Below are positions 9,451 through 18,749 of a DNA stretch of 64,000 nt, piece by piece. Source of the stretch: Koleobacter methoxysyntrophicus (lineage in GTDB: Bacteria > Bacillota > Thermosediminibacteria > Koleobacterales > Koleobacteraceae); contig NZ_CP059066.1 of NCBI RefSeq assembly GCF_017301615.1, positions 1,905,001 to 1,969,000 on the forward strand, written 5' to 3'. Each line of letters begins with the position of its first letter. Positions within the stretch are counted from its first letter, which is position 1. A program made the translations under genes and the position numbers. Under the pieces are notes generated by a model that saw only the letters and a program-made list of their open reading frames with translations, did no database searches and was not told where the DNA came from.

Positions 9451-9694
9451 CGCTTCCTCGACATAGCCGCAGCGTAGATTGACCGTGCCATTGCCTCTGC
9501 CCTCGTTCGCGAGAACCGTACCTGACTGTTCGACGACTTGGTCACCTGCAAGCTGGACGTGCGCTAGGTGGCTGTGCGGCTGTAGGATGAAACTGAGGAG
9601 CCCAAACTGCTCGATGATGCGGAGGCGCTGGAAGAAGCTGCGGTGGAAGACAAAGGCGCGATTTTCGATAAAGCTCTGATGAGGAGGTGCAATC
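9451..9694 (+). pseudogene. Decayed C-terminus of a type I restriction specificity subunit (HsdS)
   Basis: One frame reads RFLDIAAA-stop-IDRAIASALVRENRT-stop then LFDDLVTCKLDVR-stop-VAVRL-stop and DETEEPKLLDDAEALEEA. This follows the conserved HsdS tail (FLDRETA-IDxAIA...REYRT-LI-D-VTGKLDVRE-AxxLP-E-EEP..LDEAEAL), with four stops where sense codons are expected. There is no start and the recognition domains are gone. It lies immediately before the SIR2 gene and suggests that the SIR2-HerA pair arrived as cargo of a type I restriction locus. Confidence 0.75.
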
Positions 9695-11083
9695 ATGACA
9701 TTTGATGATATGCAGATTCTCAAATGTTGCGATGACAAGAAGCCTGTTTATCTCTTAGAGGTTGAGGAACAAGGCGGTCAAGTTTATAAGTTGGCAGACG
9801 AAAGTCAGTGTTCCTGGCTAAAGAGCAACGAGACTATTGATACCCCAAAGTTGCGGCAGAGAATTGAACCATGGCTATGTGCCTTGTTCCAATCGGAGCA
9901 TCTCGCTCTGCTGGTGGGCTCAGGATTGACCCATGCGATTCATTATATGGCGACCGGCAAAGAACCACCGTGGACCAATATACAATGTAAGTTTACTTGC
10001 TACCAAAATGAGATTGAGGCCGAGGTAAAGAGGTCTGCCAGTGTCATTGGTCGCGGAGAGGGAAATATCGAGGACTACATTCGCGTGGCAAACGAGTTAC
10101 TCCGTGGGCTGGAAATCTACAAACCAGGCGACCAAAAGGTGGCACAACTCAGAAAGGATTTAAACCGCGTTCTCGGTGAATTTGCTGAATCGATTCTCAA
10201 TGGCGAAAGAGGCTTGATCAGTGCAGAACCCGAGAAACGTGAGCAGGCTTTCAACTACCTTGTCAGCTTCTTGATGAGTTTCGCCAGCCGAACCGGTACT
10301 CGAGACAGGCTCCATATCTTCACGACCAACTACGACCGCTTCATTGAAGCTGGCGCGGACGCGGCAGGCCTCCGCCTGCTCGACCGCTTCGTGGGTTCAC
10401 TGGCACCGGTCTTTCGGTCCTCTCGACTCGATGTGGACATGCACTACAACCCGCCTGGAATTAGAGGTGAGCCGCGCTACCTGGAAGGCGTTGCGCGATT
10501 CACGAAACTGCACGGTTCATTAGATTGGGTGGACCTCGAGGGGAGCATTCGTCGTATTGCAATTCCGTTCGGAGCAAAAGACATGAATCCGTACTTGAGT
10601 GCCCTCGGTCTTTTGGGTGTTGAGGCGATGCAGCTTATGATTTATCCGAACGCAGCCAAAGACCGTGAGACCGCTGCTTACCCATATGTCGAGTTATTCC
10701 GCGACTTTGCCGCTGCGGTGTGCCGGCCCAACAGCACATTAGTTACTTTCGGCTACAGTTTCGGTGATGAGCACATCAATCGTGTTATTGAGGACATGCT
10801 CACTATTCCTTCGGCCCACTTGGTCGTGATGTCATATAGCGATCCTTTGGGGCGAATTATGAAAACGTATGAGAGACTGGGAAGACATGCGCAAATCACC
10901 CTCCTGATCGGCAATCACTTCGGTGATCTACAATCACTTGTGGATAACTATCTGCCTAAGCCAGCCATTGATCGGACCACCTTCCGTATGGCTGAGCTTC
11001 TCAGAAATCGCTGGGTAACGGATCATATTCAACCGACTGTGGATAGTAACATGCCACACGGGGAAGGAGGTGGCATGCCATGA
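9695..11083 (+). CDS. SIR2-like NAD-consuming defence effector (SIR2-HerA system)
   Basis: A 462-residue protein with a SIR2-like domain. Visible elements are LLVGSGLTH (nucleotide loop, about 72-80), TNYD (211-214) and KLHGSLDW (271-278), carrying the asparagine and histidine expected in the active site, and TFGYSFGDEHIN (351-362) near the end of the Rossmann fold. Defence SIR2 proteins cleave NAD+ to stop phage growth by metabolic arrest. The ATGA overlap with the following HerA-type ATPase gene fits the known two-gene SIR2-HerA (Nezha) arrangement, in which the two form a large complex. A strong ribosome binding site GAGGAGGTG precedes ATG 9695. Base composition is richer in GC than the surrounding genes, which indicates transfer. 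Confidence 0.85.
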   Translation: MTFDDMQILKCCDDKKPVYLLEVEEQGGQVYKLADESQCSWLKSNETIDTPKLRQRIEPWLCALFQSEHLALLVGSGLTHAIHYMATGKEPPWTNIQCKFTCYQNEIEAEVKRSASVIGRGEGNIEDYIRVANELLRGLEIYKPGDQKVAQLRKDLNRVLGEFAESILNGERGLISAEPEKREQAFNYLVSFLMSFASRTGTRDRLHIFTTNYDRFIEAGADAAGLRLLDRFVGSLAPVFRSSRLDVDMHYNPPGIRGEPRYLEGVARFTKLHGSLDWVDLEGSIRRIAIPFGAKDMNPYLSALGLLGVEAMQLMIYPNAAKDRETAAYPYVELFRDFAAAVCRPNSTLVTFGYSFGDEHINRVIEDMLTIPSAHLVVMSYSDPLGRIMKTYERLGRHAQITLLIGNHFGDLQSLVDNYLPKPAIDRTTFRMAELLRNRWVTDHIQPTVDSNMPHGEGGGMP

Positions 11084-13218
11084 ACCAAACGCCGTTCGAA
11101 CATGCCGGTAGTTTGTGCATCGGAACCGTAGATTTCGTGTCGCCCGATGAGATCAAGGTTTTGTTGGATATCGAGGCTCCCGAATCGGTTGCCCTCAATG
11201 CCGGCGGGCCGCGTCCCTTTCCAAGGGTCAACAGCTATGTGCTGATGCCTGTTGATGATGGTTATCTCGTTGGGCAAATTGAGTGGATAACGGTGGAACG
11301 GTCAGAGTTTCCAAAGCGCCGGGGGATGCAGGATTTTGGCCTCGTTGACTTGCCCTTCCCGCTGCGCAAGATGAGCCTCAACCCGCTGGGAACCTTGCGA
11401 AAGAAAGATCTCCAGACGGAGGAATACATTTTTCGGCGGGGCGCTGACGCCCTGCCGTCGATTGGCACCACTGTGCTGTTGCCCACTGAACGGCAGCTTC
11501 GAGCAATCGTGGAGTCGGGGGAACAACGTCGTGTGAAAATCGGTACCAGCCCGCTTGCTGGTGATGCTGATGTGTGGATCGATCCGGACCGGTTGTTTGG
11601 GCGGCACCTCGCAGTGCTCGGAAATACCGGTAGTGGGAAGTCGTGTTCAGTTGCCGGCCTTATCCGCTGGTCCCTGGAAGCAGCGCAAGAGTTCAGTTCC
11701 GGCTCACTGAACGCTCGTTTTATTATTTTGGACCCGAATGGAGAATACTCGCGGGCTTTTAGTGACGCGGGGTCTTCCGTGAAGGCTCAGATTTTCAAGG
11801 TAGCTCCTGACGCTGGAGCAGAAGAACTGCCGCTTCAGGTTCCGCTGTGGTTTTGGAATAGCGCGGAGTGGTCATCGTTTACTCAAGCAACCGATCGCGC
11901 ACAACGCCCCTTACTTCAGCAGGCCTTGCGGTTTCGTCGCAATTCAATGCCGCATGGGCAGCAGAACACATTATCTCATGACCTGCTAGTTTACCTTCAA
12001 GGCGCGTATTCATCAATTCGCCAAGAAGTAGCAAACAATGCACCTTTTGGAACAACAAAAGATAGAAAGTATTGGGGGTTCATTGATTTACTAAAATCTA
12101 TAGCGGCTTCGCTTAGGGCATTTATGCAAAAGGCAGATTCACATCAAGAATCCATCAAAACTGTTCTCGAAACTCTAGATAACCTTAAGGACGTTAAGTG
12201 CAAGAACGAAAGAAACTACAACAAGCCTTTTGATTATGGTGATGTTGATGAGTTTCTTTCTCTACTACACAAAACGATTAAATCGTTGGGTGGAAGCGAT
12301 GCGGAACCATTGCCTATCAGCGAGGACGTTCCAATACCATTTTGCGGAGACGACTTCCTTGCTGACCTAAACTTCTTAGCAACTAATAGCGGCAATCGTC
12401 AATGGTTTGACTTTTTTCTAGTCCGTGTTAGAACGATGCTGAATGACCCTCGCATGAGTGCGATTGTGAGTAATAAGAGTGCAATCTCGTTAGCTGAGTG
12501 GCTTTCGAACTACATCGGCGAAGAAAATGCGAATAGCAGATGCATATCCGTCCTCGACTTGTCTCTCGTTCCGACAGAGATTGTTCACATCATCACAGCC
12601 GTGATAGCACGCATGGTATTTGAAGCTCTCCAGCGATACCGGGAACTATACACCGTATCTCTCCCGACGGTCCTGGTGATGGAAGAGGCGCATACCTTTA
12701 TCAAACGCTACAAAGAAGATGCTGAGAACCACGATGCTGCCTCGGTGTGTTGCCAGGTATTTGAACGAATCGCCCGTGAGGGACGGAAATTCGGGCTCGG
12801 GCTGGTACTTTCGTCTCAAAGGCCATCTGAACTTTCACCTGCGGTTCTTTCTCAGTGTAATTCATTTCTCTTGCATCGGATAACCAATGATCGTGATCAG
12901 GAGCTGGTTCACCGGTTCGTGCCTGATAATCTCAGGGGCCTACTGCGTGAGCTCCCGTCGCTCCCATCCCAAAGCGCCATTCTCTTGGGTTGGGCAACAG
13001 AACTGCCGGTTCTTGTGAAGATGAGAGACCTGCCCAAGTCTCAGCAACCACGCTCTGACGATCCAGACTTCTGGAATGTCTGGGTTGGTCAAGATGAAGA
13101 AGGAAGGGCGGTTGAGAGGCGGGCAGACTGGAAATCTGTCGCAGAGGAGTGGCAAGGAACTGCCCGGAAGGTTGACCCAACAGACGCAGTCTCCGAGGGT
13201 AAAGCCGAGGAGGAATAG
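11080..13218 (+). CDS. herA: HerA-type ATPase/translocase partner of SIR2
   Basis: A 712-residue HerA/FtsK-fold ATPase. The N-terminal ~100 residues resemble the HAS barrel of HerA. Walker A GNTGSGKS is at 181-188, Walker B VLVMEEAH near 533-540, and a motif SSQRPSELSPAVLSQCN plus RITNDRDQELV follows, as in HerA/VirB4 ATPases. It would form a hexameric ring on which SIR2 subunits dock. The start overlaps the SIR2 stop by four bases. The stretch from about 11990 to 12560, between the Walker boxes, is more AT-rich than the rest of the gene, which hints at a mosaic origin. The gene is longer than HerA proteins of about 500-600 residues because of this insert. Confidence 0.87.
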   Translation: MNQTPFEHAGSLCIGTVDFVSPDEIKVLLDIEAPESVALNAGGPRPFPRVNSYVLMPVDDGYLVGQIEWITVERSEFPKRRGMQDFGLVDLPFPLRKMSLNPLGTLRKKDLQTEEYIFRRGADALPSIGTTVLLPTERQLRAIVESGEQRRVKIGTSPLAGDADVWIDPDRLFGRHLAVLGNTGSGKSCSVAGLIRWSLEAAQEFSSGSLNARFIILDPNGEYSRAFSDAGSSVKAQIFKVAPDAGAEELPLQVPLWFWNSAEWSSFTQATDRAQRPLLQQALRFRRNSMPHGQQNTLSHDLLVYLQGAYSSIRQEVANNAPFGTTKDRKYWGFIDLLKSIAASLRAFMQKADSHQESIKTVLETLDNLKDVKCKNERNYNKPFDYGDVDEFLSLLHKTIKSLGGSDAEPLPISEDVPIPFCGDDFLADLNFLATNSGNRQWFDFFLVRVRTMLNDPRMSAIVSNKSAISLAEWLSNYIGEENANSRCISVLDLSLVPTEIVHIITAVIARMVFEALQRYRELYTVSLPTVLVMEEAHTFIKRYKEDAENHDAASVCCQVFERIAREGRKFGLGLVLSSQRPSELSPAVLSQCNSFLLHRITNDRDQELVHRFVPDNLRGLLRELPSLPSQSAILLGWATELPVLVKMRDLPKSQQPRSDDPDFWNVWVGQDEEGRAVERRADWKSVAEEWQGTARKVDPTDAVSEGKAEEE

Positions 13219-13220
13219 CT

Positions 13221-13474
13221 ATGACGACCGATATCAGCGAACATGGCCTGGAACGCCTTATCTGCACAGCACTGACCGACACTCCATGCGACACAGGCAC
13301 GGTGCCGGCGGACGCGGTGCGCGAAAACACTGCGCCTTACGGCGGCAGCGGCTGAGGCGCTGGATATGGACTACGAGAGCCCCACGCGTTGCAAGTTTCT
13401 GGCCTAGCTCCTTCACCGGGTAACGAGAAGGCTGAGGAGCTTTTTGCCGCTAGCATTTCAAGCGCCACGCCCTA
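13221..13474 (+). pseudogene. Decayed N-terminus of a type I restriction endonuclease (HsdR)
   Basis: Three pieces of one protein appear in order but in different frames: MTTDISEHGLERLICTALT from ATG 13221 to a TGA at 13353; then EALDMDYESPTRCKFLA before a TAG; then PSPGNEKAEELFAASIS. These match the usual HsdR start (MTTD-SEKGLERLI-xALT ... LDL..DSPTRRKFLARL ... TPSPGN-KA-ERFA-NRFSV). An internal deletion and frameshifts have destroyed it. It sits two bases after herA, so herA once lay directly upstream of hsdR. Confidence 0.78.
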
Positions 13475-13536
13475 ACTGTGCTGCATACTATGCAGTTAAG
13501 TGTTGGTAAAACACGGTTTGCTGCATAAACCAAGGA

Positions 13537-13586
13537 AAGGAACTGAAGGAGATACAAAAGTAAGGGAGGCTTTGCTTATGGAAAAA
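13537..13586 (+). repeat. Right copy of ~50-bp direct repeat flanking the SIR2-HerA insert
   Basis: Carries a second version of the DUF4391 C-terminal codons (…KELKEIQK stop in one frame), the AGTAAGGGAGG ribosome binding site and the mod start ATGGAAAAA. It pairs with 9281-9330. The differing codons indicate recombination with a related but not identical operon, not a simple target-site duplication. Confidence 0.8.
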
Positions 13587-15539
13587 CTTAAAATGGCGAC
13601 AAAAAGCCTAATTCAAGAAAACATAGAAAAATTGGCGGAAATATTTCCGGGCGTCGTTACCGAGGCGAGGGACGAAAAGGGGAACCTGATCAAAGTCGTT
13701 GACTTTGAGCTGTTAAAGCAGGAACTGTCCGACCGGGTGGTGGAAGGGGACAGAGAGCGCTACCAGCTAACCTGGCCCGGCAAAAAAGAAGCCGTGCTCC
13801 TTGCCAATATGCCCATTAACAAAACCCTGCGGCCTGTCAAGGAAGAGAGCGTGGACTGGGAGAATACCGGCAACCTGTATATTGAAGGGAACAACCTGGA
13901 GGCCCTCAAGATACTCCAGGAATCCTACCTCAATAAAATTAAGTGCATCTATATAGACCCCCCTTACAACACGGGGAAGGACTTTATTTACAGGGATAAC
14001 TTCAAGCAGAGTAAGGAAGAATACCTGGCTGATTCTGGACAGGTGGACGGCGACGGCAACCGCCTTTTTCAGAACACCGAGTCCAACGGGCGTTTCCACA
14101 GCGACTGGCTGAGCATGATGTACCCTAGGTTGAAGCTGGCCAGAAATTTGTTAAGGGAAGATGGAGTTATATTTATAAGTATTGATGATAATGAAGTGCA
14201 CAATTTGAGGAAGATTTGTGATGAGATTTTTGGGGAGGGGAATTTTGTAGCTGCTCTTGTGTGGGAGGGGGCCCTCAAGAACGACTCTCGTTTTGTGTCT
14301 ATCTCTCACGATTACATTTACTGTTATGCAAAAGATAAGTTTTGTTTAAAGGTTAATGGTACTATTTGGCGCACTCGCAAGGAAGGAATTGATGCTATTT
14401 ATAAGCAGGTGGAAGAGCTTAAATCTATACATAAAGACGATTACGAAAGTATTACAAACTCTTTGAGAGAGTGGTATAGTAGTTTATCGAAAAATCATCC
14501 GGCTTGGCAACATAGACATTATAACAAGGTTGATTCGCGAGGCGTCTACTTCCCTAGTGACATTTCATGGCCTGGAGGGGGTGGCCCTAAATACCCAATC
14601 CGTCACCCGATTACCGGAGGATTGGTACGAGTTCCTGCGCGTGGTTGGGTTTTTCCAACACCAGAACGAATGCAACAAGCTATAGATGAAGGTAGGGTTG
14701 ACTTTGGAGAAGATGAAACAAAAGTTCCTACGTTAAAGCGATACTTGCATGAAACTGAAGGTCAGGTTCTTCCTAGCGTGATGTACAAGGATCGCCGGTC
14801 TGCTATGCAGAGGTTGCGGCAGATTATGGGCGGAAATGTTTTCGATAATCCCAAAGACGAGAAAGTGCTGATGAAACTTTTTGAAGCCACTACTAATGGG
14901 AATGACATTATATTAGACTTTTTTTCCGGTTCCGCCACCACCGCCCACGCCGTCATGCAGCTCAATGCCGAAGACGGGGGCAACCGGAAATACATAATGG
15001 TCCAACTCCCCGAGCCCTGCCCTGAAGACTCCGAAGCTTATAAGGCTGGGTTTAAGAACATCTCCGAAATCGGCAAGGAGCGCATCAGAAGAGCAGCGAA
15101 GAAGATAAAAGAAGAGACCGGAGCCGACATCGACTACGGCTTTCGTGTTTTTAAAGTAGATTCCTCCAACATGAAGGACGTCTATTACCGCCCGGATGAA
15201 TTCTCCCAACAGGATTTATTTGGAATGGTATCCAACATCAAAGAAGACCGGACGGGGGAAGACCTTTTAATCCAGGTCATGCTTGAGTGGGGACTGGAGC
15301 TCTCACTGCCTATGGAAAAAAGAAACATTTTGGGCAAGGAAGTGCATTTCGTGGCCGGCAACTCCCTGGTAGCCTGTTTTGAAGAGGGAGTTACCGAAGA
15401 TCTGGTTCGGGAAATTGCAAAAGAAAGACCCTTAAGAGTAGTGTTCCGGGACAGCTCTTTTGCCGATGACGCGGCGCGGATTAACGTGGAGGAGCTGTTC
15501 AAGATGCTCTCTCCAAGTACAGAAATAAAGGTTATTTAG
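13578..15539 (+). CDS. mod: Type III DNA methyltransferase (Mod), N6-adenine
   Basis: Methylates adenine in the recognition site and gives the restriction complex its specificity. DPPYNTGKDFIYRDNF (near residues 127-142) is the catalytic motif, and DFFSGSATTAHAV (near 447) is the S-adenosylmethionine-binding motif. This order is that of beta-class Mod proteins. The region between them (DNA about 14150-14890) is the target recognition domain and is clearly more AT-rich than both ends, as expected if it was exchanged by recombination. ATG 13578 has GGGAGG at a proper distance and matches the repeat copy; an upstream in-frame start at 13500 would add 26 residues read from repeat sequence and is unlikely. 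Length 653 is usual. Confidence 0.92.
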   Translation: MEKLKMATKSLIQENIEKLAEIFPGVVTEARDEKGNLIKVVDFELLKQELSDRVVEGDRERYQLTWPGKKEAVLLANMPINKTLRPVKEESVDWENTGNLYIEGNNLEALKILQESYLNKIKCIYIDPPYNTGKDFIYRDNFKQSKEEYLADSGQVDGDGNRLFQNTESNGRFHSDWLSMMYPRLKLARNLLREDGVIFISIDDNEVHNLRKICDEIFGEGNFVAALVWEGALKNDSRFVSISHDYIYCYAKDKFCLKVNGTIWRTRKEGIDAIYKQVEELKSIHKDDYESITNSLREWYSSLSKNHPAWQHRHYNKVDSRGVYFPSDISWPGGGGPKYPIRHPITGGLVRVPARGWVFPTPERMQQAIDEGRVDFGEDETKVPTLKRYLHETEGQVLPSVMYKDRRSAMQRLRQIMGGNVFDNPKDEKVLMKLFEATTNGNDIILDFFSGSATTAHAVMQLNAEDGGNRKYIMVQLPEPCPEDSEAYKAGFKNISEIGKERIRRAAKKIKEETGADIDYGFRVFKVDSSNMKDVYYRPDEFSQQDLFGMVSNIKEDRTGEDLLIQVMLEWGLELSLPMEKRNILGKEVHFVAGNSLVACFEEGVTEDLVREIAKERPLRVVFRDSSFADDAARINVEELFKMLSPSTEIKVI

Positions 15540-15553
15540 GCAGGTGAAAGAAA

Positions 15554-18500
15554 TTGAAACTGAAGTTTAAAATACAGCAATTTCAAACCGATGCAGTTAA
15601 CGCCGTAGTAGATTGTTTTGCCGGGCAGCCCAACGAACAGTCCCTTTTCACTTTGGACATGGGACAACTAAATTCCGGCCCGCAGTTGAGCATTTCTTAT
15701 GAAGTTACCGGGTTCAGAAACAGGCCCATCGAGCTGACACCGGGGGAAGTTTTTGATAATATCAAAAAAGTTCAGGCTAGAGGCGGCTTAAAAATATCCC
15801 CTAAATTGGAAGGCAAATATAACCTGACGGTGGAGATGGAGACGGGAACGGGTAAGACCTATGTCTACATCAAGACCATGTTTGAGCTGTTTAAAAGGTA
15901 TGGCTGGGGCAAGTATATCGTGGTTGTCCCTTCCATCGCCATCAGGGAGGGGGTCAAAAAGGCCTTTGAAATAACGGAAGAGCATTTCATGGAGCAGTAC
16001 GGCAGAAAAGCCCGCTATTTTATCTACAATTCCCGGCAGCTTCATAAGATTGATCAGTTTGCCAGCGACCCGGGAATCAACGTCATGATCATTAACAGTC
16101 AGGCCTTCAACGCTCGCGGCAAAGACGCCCGCAGAATTTATATGGAACTGGACGAGTTTCAGTCCCGTATGCCAATTGACGTTATTGCACAGACCAACCC
16201 CATTTTGATCATCGACGAGCCTCAGTCGGTGGAAGGCAAAAAAACGGTAGAGGCGTTAAAGCTTTTTAAGCCTTTGTTCACCGTCCGCTATTCGGCCACC
16301 CACCGGCGCGAGTATAACAAGGTTTACCGGCTGGATGCCCTTGATGCCTACAATAAAAAGCTGGTTAAAAAGATCAATGTTAAGGGTATCGCCGTAAAAG
16401 GAACTACGGGGACCGATGGCTACCTTTACCTGGAAGGGATAGATGTCAGCCAGAAGCACTATCCCATAGCCCGCCTGGAGTTTGAAAAAAGAACCCGCTC
16501 TGGCATAAGGCGGGAATTGAGGCGGGTTTCTGCAAATGATAACCTGTACGAGCTGTCCGGCTATCTTGAGCAGTATAAAGGCTATGTAGTATCTGAAATC
16601 AACGGTGCTAAAAATACAATAGAGTTTGCCAATGGAGTTACTTTGTCTGCCGGAGATGTTCAGGGAGATATCAACGAGCTGACCCTGCGCCGGATTCAGA
16701 TCAGGGAGACCATCAAGTCCCACCTGGAAAAAGAGCGGGACTTATTTTACCGGGGTATCAAGGTGCTTTCCCTGTTCTTTATCGACGAGGTGGCCAAATA
16801 CAGGCAATACGACGAAAATGGAAACAAGCTGAACGGCGAATATGCCCAGATCTTTGAAGAAGAGTACCGGCTGCTGGTAGAAGATTACTTGAGAAATGCT
16901 GACGAGAAAGACCGCTATGCTGACTATTTAAGGCAGATAGATGTTGAAAAGACCCACAACGGCTATTTTGCCATTGACAAACAAGGGCGTATGATCGATC
17001 CAAAAGTAAAAGCCAGAGAGACCGACTCAGAGGACGAGGACGCCTACAATTTGATCATGAAGGACAAGGAAAGGCTTTTAAGCTTTTCCGAGCCGACCCG
17101 CTTTATCTTTTCCCACTCGGCTTTAAAGGAAGGCTGGGACAACCCTAATGTTTTTCAGATCTGTACCTTAAAGCACAGCGATTCCACTATAAAAAAACGG
17201 CAGGAAGTGGGAAGGGGGCTTAGGCTTTGTGTAAATCAGGATGGCGAAAGGATCGACGACTCGGTGCCGGGTATTGATGTGCACGATGTCAATGTTCTCA
17301 CTGTTGTTGCCAGCGAGTCCTACGAAACATTTGCCAGGGAACTGCAGAAGGAGATCGCCGAGACCCTTTCCGACCGCCCCCGCAAGGCCGATATTCAATT
17401 TTTCCTGGATAACCTCCTTACTAACGAAAGGGAAGAAAAGGTCCGGATCGATGAGCGGCTGGCCCGGAAGCTCTACCAGACTTTTGTCAAAAACAACTAT
17501 ATTGACGAAGAGGACAACCTGACGGAAGACTATTATCAAGCCGCAGAAAAGGGGGAAGTTGTCCTTCCTGAGGAGTTAAAGGATCATAAACAGGCCGTGA
17601 TAGAACTAGTCAGCACTATTTACAGTGAGACCGTTGCTCGGCTGGTTCATAACGAACGCAACAGGAACGTGGAGTTGAAGTTAAACGATAACTTTTATAA
17701 AGAAGAGTTTCAGAAACTCTGGAAGAAAATAAATGTCAAAACAGCTTATACAGTTAAATTTGATACAAAGGAGCTGGTGGAAAGGTGTATAAACGCCCTG
17801 GACACCCGTTTAAAGATAGCGGATATATCCTACCAGATAAAAGACGGAGTATTAGAAGCCATTGACTCTAAAGAGCAATTGGAAAAGGGCGAAGGTTTTA
17901 TCGTAAAGGAATCGCAAACAGGCAAGGTACATGGGAAAGTTACTTCAGGAGTGCGTTACGACCTGATAGGTAAGCTTATGGATGAAACAGGGCTGACCCG
18001 AAAGACCATTGTGAAAATCCTGACGGGGATAAAACAAGAAACCTTTGATCTTTTTAAAAAGAATCCAGAAGAGTTTATTATAAAAGCTGCTAGAATCATT
18101 AACGAAGAAAAGGCTACCACCATCATTGAACGAATTACTTACGATCCTACCAGCGAGACCTATGACACCGATATTTTTACCGAAAACACCCTGAAGGGCA
18201 TGCTCGGCGACGATGCCCTGCCGGTTAGCAAACATGTCTATGATTATGTTATTACAGATTCAAATACAGAAAGGAAATTTGCCAGGGAGCTGGATGCCAG
18301 CAAGGAAGTTTGTGTATATGCCAAGCTGCCGAGGGGTTTTTTCATCCCGACGCCTGTTGGAAATTATAACCCTGACTGGGCCATTGTGTTTGAAGAAAAT
18401 AAAGTAAAACATGTGTATTTTATTGCGGAAACTAAGGGCAGTATGGATTCCCTGGAGCTGAGAAAAATTGAAGAAGCCAAAATACACTGCGCCAGGAAAC

Positions 18501-18580
18501 ACTTTGAAAGAATCAGCAATAACAGCGTCAAGTACGGCGTAGTCCAAAATTATGAAAAGTTATTGGAGATTGTGAGTTGA
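15554..18580 (+). CDS. res: Type III restriction endonuclease subunit (Res)
   Basis: The ATP-dependent translocating nuclease subunit, 1008 residues. Helicase motifs are ETGTGKT (about 96-102), IIDEPQSV (near 220, the DExx box of this family), SATHRREYNKVY, and SALKEGWDNPNVF with RQEVGRGLRL (motif VI). The C-terminal PD-(D/E)xK nuclease is visible as NYNPDWAIV followed by FIAETKGS. TTG 15554 follows the mod stop by 15 bases with AGGTGAAAG as ribosome binding site. With Mod it forms the complete type III complex; the helicase and DUF4391 genes upstream belong to the same ancestral operon. Confidence 0.94.
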   Translation: MKLKFKIQQFQTDAVNAVVDCFAGQPNEQSLFTLDMGQLNSGPQLSISYEVTGFRNRPIELTPGEVFDNIKKVQARGGLKISPKLEGKYNLTVEMETGTGKTYVYIKTMFELFKRYGWGKYIVVVPSIAIREGVKKAFEITEEHFMEQYGRKARYFIYNSRQLHKIDQFASDPGINVMIINSQAFNARGKDARRIYMELDEFQSRMPIDVIAQTNPILIIDEPQSVEGKKTVEALKLFKPLFTVRYSATHRREYNKVYRLDALDAYNKKLVKKINVKGIAVKGTTGTDGYLYLEGIDVSQKHYPIARLEFEKRTRSGIRRELRRVSANDNLYELSGYLEQYKGYVVSEINGAKNTIEFANGVTLSAGDVQGDINELTLRRIQIRETIKSHLEKERDLFYRGIKVLSLFFIDEVAKYRQYDENGNKLNGEYAQIFEEEYRLLVEDYLRNADEKDRYADYLRQIDVEKTHNGYFAIDKQGRMIDPKVKARETDSEDEDAYNLIMKDKERLLSFSEPTRFIFSHSALKEGWDNPNVFQICTLKHSDSTIKKRQEVGRGLRLCVNQDGERIDDSVPGIDVHDVNVLTVVASESYETFARELQKEIAETLSDRPRKADIQFFLDNLLTNEREEKVRIDERLARKLYQTFVKNNYIDEEDNLTEDYYQAAEKGEVVLPEELKDHKQAVIELVSTIYSETVARLVHNERNRNVELKLNDNFYKEEFQKLWKKINVKTAYTVKFDTKELVERCINALDTRLKIADISYQIKDGVLEAIDSKEQLEKGEGFIVKESQTGKVHGKVTSGVRYDLIGKLMDETGLTRKTIVKILTGIKQETFDLFKKNPEEFIIKAARIINEEKATTIIERITYDPTSETYDTDIFTENTLKGMLGDDALPVSKHVYDYVITDSNTERKFARELDASKEVCVYAKLPRGFFIPTPVGNYNPDWAIVFEENKVKHVYFIAETKGSMDSLELRKIEEAKIHCARKHFERISNNSVKYGVVQNYEKLLEIVS

Positions 18581-18749
18581 AAAAAAGGTGTATTTATATC
18601 AAGAATGTTCAGTAATATTGAAAAAGTTTTTGGAGAGTAAGTTCAGTTAATGTTATTGCTATCGATAAGCTACTGGATGAACTTAGGGAAGAAATGGAGA
18701 GGCTGGTAAGGCTTAATGTGAAGGAAAATCCAGCAAGCAAAGTACAGGT
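18581..18749 (+). other. Short intergenic stretch with a coding-like scrap
   Basis: One frame gives KLLDELREEMERLVRLNVKE with no proper start and ends in a stop at about 18753. It may be a frameshifted front part of the next gene. Nothing else is recognisable. Confidence 0.3.

Noticed and set aside
9479-9679. Small plus-strand open frame of 66 codons between DUF4391 and SIR2
   Set aside because: It is a shadow frame of the decayed hsdS tail, which is recognisable in another frame.
13500-13577. Longer Mod start giving 26 extra residues
   Set aside because: It has no ribosome binding site and its codons are read from the repeat and the DUF4391-like tail; ATG 13578 has GGGAGG at the right distance.
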